64,000 nucleotides of DNA, from assembly GCF_014356525.2 (NCBI RefSeq), contig NC_052518.1, positions 98,343,932 to 98,407,931 on the forward strand, in the 5' to 3' direction. The notes under the pieces were generated by a model. The model did no database searches and had not been told where the DNA came from. It saw only the letters and a program-made list of their open reading frames with translations. Origin of the DNA: Nilaparvata lugens. Lineage: Eukaryota > Arthropoda > Insecta > Hemiptera > Delphacidae. This document shows, one piece after another, positions 56,260 to 64,000 of the stretch. The position numbers and the translations under genes are program-made. Each line of letters starts with the position of its first letter. The stretch's first letter is position 1.

Positions 56260-56405
56260 TCCGGTTGCAGAAAAGCCGGTTAAATTTCAACCGTGATTAA
56301 TTCCACGAGAACCAATCAGAGAAGCCGTCTTATAAAAAAGGCCTCTGATTAGTTCTCGTGAAATTAATCACAGTTAAAATTTAACCGGCTCCTCTGCAAC
56401 CGGGC
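56260..56405. mobile_element. Palindromic MITE, family E copy 3
   Basis: Ends are CCGGTTGCAGAAAAGCCGG and CCGGCTCCTCTGCAACCGGG. It sits inside the 56.0-56.5 kb repeat, whose relative at 37.5 kb lacks the MITE. Confidence 0.8.
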
Positions 56406-57028
56406 CTCAGTGTGTAGGATGATGACAGTGATTCAGTGATTGATCATGACTGCTGAAAGGTCAACTAAGGGGGGGGGGAGGCTAGTGTATTGTGATAAAA
56501 TATCACGGCGGTTGTATACAGACTGGTCTGGGGATTTATGTCCGGAGGTTTCAGTGATGATATGTTTGACACTGCTTCATTCTTAAATCTCATTTGAACA
56601 ATGTCTTCTCACCTAGGCTCTTCTTAAATTCCTTGAATTCAAGTATTCTTGACGTTTGTGAGAGATGAATGTATTTTGCAAACTTTAAGTCAAGTTTACA
56701 AGAACAGAAACTTGAATCCACTATACCAATACCCTTCTTCAAGTTTCTTCTAAGCAGATGTTGAAAATGTTGTCTATTGAGTTCAAATTGGATCTTGAAG
56801 GTACAATTCAACCTACATAAATGAGAAAATCAGATAAAAACACCTGCCAGTCAATGTAGAATGTACAATGGCCTACATGTTTAATGAAAATGATTAATAA
56901 AAGTGAAACAGTATGCATTCCTATAACTAGAGAAAAGTGAATAAATTTTATATGAATTATTGCTTGTATGGTAACTTATCCTTTTAAACCGAATATATCG
57001 TTGAGATATGTTTAAATGAATATAAATA
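56406..57028. other. Non-coding, nothing recognised
   Basis: A run of nine Gs lies at 56470-56478. The minus frame at 56590-56811 has no domain. Confidence 0.4.
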
Positions 57029-57975
57029 TTGAGGTTTGTCCAAATTCGATTTAATTTATTCATTCATTTAGAATTCCATAGCACCGATTTTTCTATTTAC
57101 AGTGTATGGAACTGTACTACTACTACTAATTCTAAAATTATTATTATTACTGAAATGAATTACAACAGTTACAAGTTTCAATACAATCAAATAATAATAT
57201 TGTTATAGATTCAATGAACGTTTCAATTTATCCACAATTTGATTCCAGTAATTCTTCTTCTTGGCATCAACTTAGGCCTTCTAAGCTGATAATCTTATAA
57301 TTTATTGAATCGACTTATTATTGTCATTATTATTATAAGATCCCATAGAATTTAATAGCTTTACTTTTTGTGTAGTTGAGAAGTTGATATTGTGGTAATT
57401 ATTCATATTGAATGAAAAAGACTAAGAAATTGTCAAAAAAACCACTGATTTATTGATAACTAGAAAGACCGGTTTCGGTTATTACACCATTGTCAATCTC
57501 TGATAAACAGAGTTTAAATTTATAACCGAAACCGGTCTTTCTAATTATCAATAAATCAGTGGTTTTTTTGACAATTTCTTAGTCTTTTTCATTCAATATG
57601 AATAATTAACACAATATCAACTTCTCAACTACACAAAAAGTAAAGCTATTAAATTCTATGGGATCTTATAATAATAATGACAATAATAAGTCGATTCAAT
57701 AAATTATAAGATTATCAGCTTAGAAGGCCTAAGTTGATGCCAAGAAGAAGAATTACTGGAATCAAATTGTGGATAAATTGAAACGTTCATTGAATCTATA
57801 ACAATATTATTATTTGATTGTATTGAAACTTGTAACTGTTGTAATTCATTTCAGTAATAATAATAATTTTAGAATTAGTAGTAGTAGTACAGTTCCATAC
57901 ACTGTAAATAGAAAAATCGGTGCTATGGAATTCTAAATGAATGAATAAATTAAATCGAATTTGGACAAACCTCAA
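57029..57975. repeat. 947-bp almost perfect palindrome
   Basis: Left arm 57029-57482 and right arm 57522-57975, 454 bp each, around a 39-nt spacer. Both the outer and inner boundaries centre on 57502, so there is no net indel. In the parts I compared base by base only two differences were found (near 57459 and 57392 on the left arm). The inner part is the snapback repeat also present at 5227-5375; the outer part is unique here. No coding. Confidence 0.92.
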
Positions 57976-59250
57976 CAGAGGTTGAAGAGATTTAGCATAG
58001 GTGAAATTCTCAGGTGGTTATAGTTATTTGAAAAAGTTAGTAACGACTTCCATTACATGAATCCAAACAAATGTCGGTGATACGTAAAACTCAATTAAAC
58101 AATTATTTGTAAAACTCATAAACTCAATTATGGTGTAAGCCGGGTTTCGATAAATTGCTGAATCACACTTCAGGGCTGTCCTATTGGATCACAGCAACCC
58201 CAAAATCCACGCCCAGCGGTCCATCAATTTAAAAGGGCATGAGCAGATCGTGGCTGAATTGGCCTTGCGCTGTTGTCATTACAATAAACTCCCCAAAACG
58301 TAGTCCAACCCTCTCTTCAGTGGCTCCTTAGGAATAATATTATGTACCAATGGATGATAACAATATTATCTAATAACATAACATACTTGTAATAGACATA
58401 TGATTCCAAAAAACAAACTGACGTGATATTATGATATAAGTTAGGCGAGCTGCCGGCTTCCCCACCTATTACGTCTTACTATCTCTAAGATAAGATAGTA
58501 GAGCAGCTTGCAATAAATGAATTGTCGAGGGTCAGTCTACACATCGAGCTCTGTGAAGATCTGTCTTTTTTTTTAAAAACCCAATCACTTTCTCAGTCGA
58601 TTTAACTTATATTATTGGAGGAATTTGGTAAGTAGATATAGATTTAGTTATCTAATATCATTATTTATGATCTAATATCATAACATGCTTGTAATAGGCA
58701 TATGATTCCTAAAAACAAACTGGCATGATATTATGATATATTATTGAAGGAATTTGGTAAGTAGATATTGATATTTTACTCTTTAAAGTTGTGAGGGGTT
58801 GCTCACTTCGGCATGTTGTAGCTTCCTCAGACTAATCATTTGACTCATTCTGATTGATCGATCTGAGGAGTTGTCTGAGTAAGCCATACAACTTACAGTA
58901 AAACGCGTCTCACCACGTAACAGTGAGTACGGCAATTTCTACTGACAAAATACATAAATTCTTATAGTATCATATTCTACTGTAGAGAAAAGTAACTACA
59001 ACATCTTGAAGTGATTTCATTACAGATTACATTAATTATTGTAAACTTCTCTTTCTGGAAATTCATTTGTCGAATCGAAATATCTTCACATTGACAAGTT
59101 AATATAATACAATAAATAATAATAATGACGTTCAAATTGTTTATCATATCTGGCTTTTGCATATAATTTGTCTTTGAACTCAACGAATGTATTTTTTGAA
59201 CTCTGAGCGCTCATAAAAAGTTCAAAATATCAAACTAATTTATATGGATC
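57976..59250. other. Non-coding, nothing recognised
   Basis: A short direct duplication (ATAACATACTTGTAATAGACA at ~58377 and a variant at ~58679) is visible. No gene. Confidence 0.4.
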
Positions 59251-59257
59251 TTATTGG

Positions 59258-59600
59258 AAATTTCTTTTACTCTCCATCCATATTCTTAGAATACAAAGAA
59301 CTAAATCTATTATTGTACGATAGTTAGAATTTTGAATACTATTTATGGATCTCAAGTCATAAAAATTTAAGAAATTTCCCAGTCTTTTTGCAGCCACGGT
59401 ACCATTAAGAAGATCATACTTACAGTTTGTCACTCCAGGCAAATTAAAGTTTCCCCCAACAAGCAATCTATCCCCGATCACATTGACCAGCGATAACATA
59501 ATACAAATTGTAATAAATTTGTACAAATTGTAATACATTTGTACTGGTCGATGACATTGACATACCCTTCAATACAGTCAAATCTTTATTATAATAAAGG
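59258..59600 (-). pseudogene. LINE endonuclease fragment
   Basis: The minus-strand frame gives VGGNFNLPGVTNCKYDL, then RLGNFLNFYDLRSINSIQNS and IIDLVLC. This is the GDFNLP ... SNGR.LDLVL section of a LINE endonuclease domain, with GDFN altered to GGNFN. Upstream frames (59480-59600) contain shifted N-terminal scraps. No RT is attached. Confidence 0.65.
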
Positions 59601-59989
59601 TGCATATTTTTGATTACTATCAGAGTTGAGAAAGTAATCAACATTGACATTAGGGGACCTTCGCTATCGAAGATTTTGATAATTAAGCTCTCAAAACCCC
59701 GATAATTAAAAGATGATTTGATCGTGACACTCTTTTCAGTGAGTCAAATAATTATTCAAAATTCATTAAAATGAGAGGGTATGCTATAACGATTACTGTT
59801 TTTGTAACAGTACACTTCGGTATACGCCATAAAATTTTGGGATAACAGAAAAAAACAACTGAATAGTTTGTAACTTGAGGTAAGCGATTGAATGTAACTG
59901 TAGATTACCTTTAGAACACCCTAAATTAGAAACTTTTTCTAATGGATTCCTTTCCTCGAAACCCCTCAAAATGCCATTGCGTAACGGAA

Positions 59990-60361
59990 ACTGGTCCACG
60001 TTAGAATGACAGTGGAGGAAGATAGGAGAACAGTGTTGCCGATTCTCTGCCTTGCCACTGCCGTCTATAGACAATAGCTGATACCGGTAGATCTGGTGTA
60101 TTGACTAGTCATTCTTGTTTAAAATAATCAATTATTATAATTTATAGGCCAAGAAAATACATCTTTCCAAGATGTTATGCTAAATTTTCATAATTGAGAT
60201 TAAATATTTTGTTGAATAATTATATATTTCTACATTCTTGAAAGACTATCTGGCAAGGTTGCAAAGCTAGAAGAGGATAGTGATATTTAATTTGTCAAAT
60301 TATAGATGAGGATAGCAACACCAATTTTAATCAAATACTGCCTCTATAACACCTCACTATA
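59990..60361 (+). mobile_element. TATAGTGAGGTCCACG MITE, family D copy 6 (diverged)
   Basis: The left end is worn (CTGGTCCACGTTAGAATGAC); the right end is ATAACACCTCACTATA with a small loss. The interior GTGGAGGAAGATAGGAGAAC and TTGCCGATTCTCTG is clearly family D. The oldest-looking copy. Confidence 0.8.
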
Positions 60362-61592
60362 GCAGACCTAGTCCACTATGATACTTATCTCAGCTTTCTT
60401 GTGATTTGAGAAACATATATTTTCCATTTTTATATTTTTCCGCTTCTCCTTGAAAACCTGGCCGTAGGTAGTATTCTTGAACGCTGAATCCGAAGCTGTT
60501 ATCAGAATTTCACTATCATGGGTCATTCTCGTTTGTGTGTTCTGATAATGTTTTGAAATCTTTCCGCTACGAAAGGTTCTAATTGCAGAATGGATCGATT
60601 CGAAAAAATGTAAAGATAATAGATAATAACTAATTGGCAGCCTGACAACAAAACATGTCGCAACATGTTAAAACAGTAAACACAAGTAGTCTGCTTATCG
60701 ACGTTATTGCATCGGTGTGTTGTGTGTACGTGTGTGTGTGTGTGTGTGTGTGTGACCACCAGAGAGGAACGCAACCGTGAGAAAGATTATCTTTGCGAGA
60801 CTCATTTTCCTGATTTGCAAAGTATCTTTGTTGATAAGAACGTTGGCGTCTGTAGGACTACTGATGGAATGTACCTATAGCCCAATGAATCAAATGGGTC
60901 AATGCACTATATGGACATGACACGTGTGAATCCACAAGGAAAGACTGAGTTATTATTTTTTAGAATGTTGATTATTACCAACTTACAGAATCTAGTCATT
61001 TTTTCCAGACTCGAGGCATAATGCATAATATATTATTCTTTGAAGAATTCTTCATTCTTTATTGATTGATTCATACATACAACAAGTACATTATCAAAAA
61101 TTATAGGGAGAGAAAAAATAAGGTAACCTTGTGCTATTCCTCTCCCAAATTTAGATAAGGTTACACATAGGCCTAGTCCGAAAAAGGTTAAATCTTGTAA
61201 TTGTTCACTTCACAACATTTTCAGTTCTTAATTATTGTCACAAAAATTACCTTCAACAATATAATAATAACTGATATTAATTTCTGCTTTACTCGAAGAT
61301 TAATCTGCTTTTAGCAGATTGAACTGAGAACACATTTTTCTTAAACACTCAAGTGCTCGCACCTCTTATCCTAACGCGAGTGCTCGATGGGGGTCTCTGG
61401 CTACCCCACTCAGAATAAGTTGAACTAGTTTTTAGGGGTCTCTGGCTACCCCATTCAGTAAGTTGAACTAGTTTCTTATGGGTATAATATCTTGTAACAA
61501 ATTATTGGAATTACTTATAGTGATGATTTCGAAGTTATTACCAGCTGGCGAACTCGCTACGATGTGTTTTCACTTATTCACTTACCAGATGT
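60362..61592. other. Non-coding with microsatellite and LINE/SINE tail
   Basis: A GT run lies at 60715-60752. The second TAAGGTARCC-type 3' end (minus strand) is at about 61040-61180. A 2-unit direct repeat around GGGGTCTCTGGCTACCCCA is at 61389-61480. No gene. Confidence 0.5.
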
Positions 61593-61594
61593 TA

Positions 61595-63867
61595 GTCCGG
61601 GCGCAAAAGTCATAAATAAGGCACTCCGTGGTCATTTTCGAGTAACAACCGTGGAAGATGTCTCAATTTCTTCGTTAGGTCAAGCATAATAAGGATCGTG
61701 ATGATGTTAAGTCGATATCACAGACAAACACCTCGGAAACAAGATGGCCGCCAAAATTTCAAGGGTTTTGTTATATCGCTTGTATTTCAATAACCGTTCA
61801 AGATATTCAACCGTTTTTTAAACGAAAATATTTTAAACATCTTCCTCTACAATTTTTGTTCTATAAAATTTTCCTCTAAAACGCATATTTTTTAGTTATA
61901 ACCTTCAAAAGCCCAAAAAAACTTGTTTTCCCAAAAAAATGTTTGTCATCATGAAAAAAACAGGATGGCGGCAAAAATATGTCGATTTTAAAGAAATCGA
62001 CTGGAATTCTAATAATGTCGAGGATATCGGATCAATTCAGCCATCTGGAAGCTCCAAAATAATCATACTACAATATCCGAAAAATTTATCCAATTCCAAC
62101 AACTTTTACTATGGTGAATATAACTTAAACTCTTGAAATCAGATTTTTGGCCGCCATCTTGGATTTTTCTATAATGACAAAAATTTTTGAGATTTCCATT
62201 ATGGATAATCTATCTCCACACATCTTTACGGAGAGATTGATACCATTTTCAGGTCTGTACCTTCAAGGAGCCATGAGTTACATTGTTTTCTAATTGTTCA
62301 GGTTTGGCATTTGGTGAAAAAAAGAGAGTATTTCGCTGCAAACAGTAGTTTTTTCTCTTTTTCCAATGACGCTCCAGCCGTAGAAGGTGGACATACAGCC
62401 TCCAAATAGATGTCATTTTGAAGCTTTTATAATATTCTACAACACTGTGCCAATAATATTAGTGTTTGTTCACTCTGAATACATTTACAGGGTGGAAAAT
62501 AAAATTTTGTCCCCAAAAAATATAATTTCAAGAGTTTGAAGTTATATTCACCATAATAAAAGTTGTTGGTATTGGATAAATCTTTCGGATATTGTAGTAT
62601 GATTATTTTGGAGCTTCCAGACAGCTGAATTGATCCGATATCCTCGACATTATCAAAATTACAGTCGATTTCCTGAAAATCGACATATTTTTGCCACCAT
62701 CTTGTTTTTTCATGATGACAAACATTTTTGAGAATGCCATCATGGATAATCTTCTTCTACACTTCATTATAAAGAGATTGATACTCATTCCCAAGTCTGT
62801 ACCTTCAAGGAGTCATGAGTTACACGGTTTTCTAATTGTTGGGATTGGCAATTGGTGGAAAAAGCGTGTTTTCCGCTGTAAACATAGTAATTTTTACTCT
62901 TTTTCCGAAATATGGACTTACAGCCTCCAATCAGATGTCATTTTGCAGCTTTGGAAATATTCTACACAACTGTGCCAATAATACTAGTGTTTGTCTACTG
63001 CAAATACATATACAGTGTGGAAAGTGAAATAGTGTCCCCGAAAAATGTACGTTTCAAGTTTTTGAAGTTAAATAAATAATGGAAAGAGTGATCGAAATGA
63101 GATGATTCTCTCGATCATCATTGTTTGGTTAATTCTAAACACTTTGGCGGTAAAACCAATCCGATATCTCTCACAATAACTGAATCACAGGCGATATAAA
63201 AATTTCTGTCAATAATGACCGCCATCTTGTATTTTTCAATGATGTCGAATATTTCAGTTGTTTCCATTATCAATATTCTTATTTGTCTTGTTGTAACGAA
63301 GAGATTGAAACCATTTGCAAGTCTCTATCTTGAAGTAGTCATGAAAAAATCGATTTTATAGTTCTAGCTTGTTACCTCATGCATATGGAAAAACGCACCA
63401 GAAATCATGCAGGGTTTTCTTTGGAGGGCGCTGGTTCCAAAGTTGAAAAAAACGCTTTAAATTTCATACATTTGAAATTTCTCTGTATCTCTTGCACAAA
63501 AAAGTTATAATGGAATGAAATTTGAACAAATTTGGAAAAAACGTTTTTTGGGCTTTTGAAGGTTATAACTAGAAACAATTATGCGTTTTAGAGGAAAATT
63601 TTATAGAACAAAAATTGTAGAGGAAGATGTTTTAAATATTTTCGTATAAAAACGGTTGAATATCTTGAACGGTTATTGAAATACAAGCAATATAGCAAAA
63701 CCCTGAAAATCTTGGCGACCATCTTGTTTCCGAGGTGTTTGGCTTTGATTTCGATCAAAAGGATTTTATCATCACGATCCTTATTATGCTAGACCTAACG
63801 AAGAATTTGAGACATCTTCCACGGCTGTTACTAAAAAATTACCACGGAATGACATTTGCGCCCGGAC
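61595..63867. mobile_element. 2.3-kb long-TIR element flanked by TA, non-coding
   Basis: Terminal inverted repeats of about 340 bp (61595-61935 and 63530-63867) begin GTCCGGGCGCAAA and share AACAACCGTGGAAGATGTCT-type sequence and AGGATCGTGATGAT. TA dinucleotides flank both ends. Inside, 61936-62142 is inverted at 62522-62725, and 62160-62510 is directly repeated, diverged, at 62715-63060 with a third partial unit at 63220-63400. No transposase frame is found. Confidence 0.75.
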
Positions 63868-63869
63868 TA

Positions 63870-64000
63870 TGTGTTTTTAAACCTGAAGTTATAATTTCGA
63901 TGACAGTTGTAAAAATGACGAAATGCATAAAAATAATATTATACGATAGTGTTATGGAATTCACACATGTTCATGAGTGGTATGAAGGAGGAACAGAGAT
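63870..64000. other. Unassigned DNA at right edge
   Basis: Non-coding DNA right of the TA-flanked element; nothing recognised. Confidence 0.4.

Noticed and set aside
58977..59183. 68-codon minus frame with a hydrophobic stretch, resembling a small secreted protein
   Set aside because: Isolated, with no conserved cysteines, splice context or family match that I can recognise.

Overview
The window is AT-rich, intron-poor eukaryotic DNA built almost entirely of transposable elements, with at most one visible piece of a host gene. The retroelement types (CR1/Jockey-like LINEs, a Mag-type Ty3/gypsy element, Helitron-like elements ending CTAG, many palindromic MITEs) point to an arthropod. The mix looks most like a large, repeat-rich hemipteran genome such as a planthopper; that placement is inference from general familiarity, not a database match. 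I see no bacterial operons, rRNA, tRNA or CRISPR.

Layout. 0-4.5 kb: two LINEs in tandem on the + strand, the first entering from the left edge and ending in a hairpin plus an ATT-repeat tail, the second with endonuclease, RT and C-terminal parts in three frames. 5-10 kb: a snapback repeat, a Tc1/mariner-like transposase remnant, a 165-bp tandem array and a Helitron-like element. 10-14 kb: a GC-rich island with a roughly 160-bp tandem array, flanked by dispersed repeats. 14.4-14.8 kb: a LINE C-terminus. 16.2-16.6 kb: the only candidate host exons. 18.2-21.0 kb: a Helitron-like element interrupted by a broken minus-strand LINE. 21.6-24.7 kb: a hAT-like non-autonomous element with a perfect 8-bp target duplication, stuffed with other repeats. 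25.1-28.4 kb: a second LINE type on the minus strand with a C-terminal zinc knuckle.

29.2-30.1 kb: a 0.9-kb palindrome. 30.1-30.7 kb: another Helitron-like copy. 33.6-36.7 kb: MITEs and a palindrome carrying inverted transposase remnants. 38.2 and 53.5 kb: an inverted pair of one repeat. 41.4-41.9 kb: a LINE 3' end. 42.1-45.9 kb: a complete but broken Mag-like LTR element with identical 102-bp LTRs, a 5-bp target duplication and no tRNA-type primer site. 46-56 kb: more copies of one TA-ended MITE (six in the window), a Helitron-like copy, LINE scraps and microsatellites. 57.0-58.0 kb: a 947-bp almost perfect palindrome. 61.6-63.9 kb: a 2.3-kb non-coding element with long terminal inverted repeats and TA flanks.

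No gene set works together as a pathway. What unites the window is nested insertion: LINE into Helitron-like element, palindromic MITEs and TC-ended repeats into the hAT-like element, MITE into an older repeat. The most interesting single signal is in the LTR element: the sequence just inside the 5' LTR is complementary over 16 nt to a stretch of the LTR placed where the transcript should begin, which suggests self-primed reverse transcription. All protein-coding mobile elements here carry frameshifts, stops or deletions, except the piece cut by the left edge.
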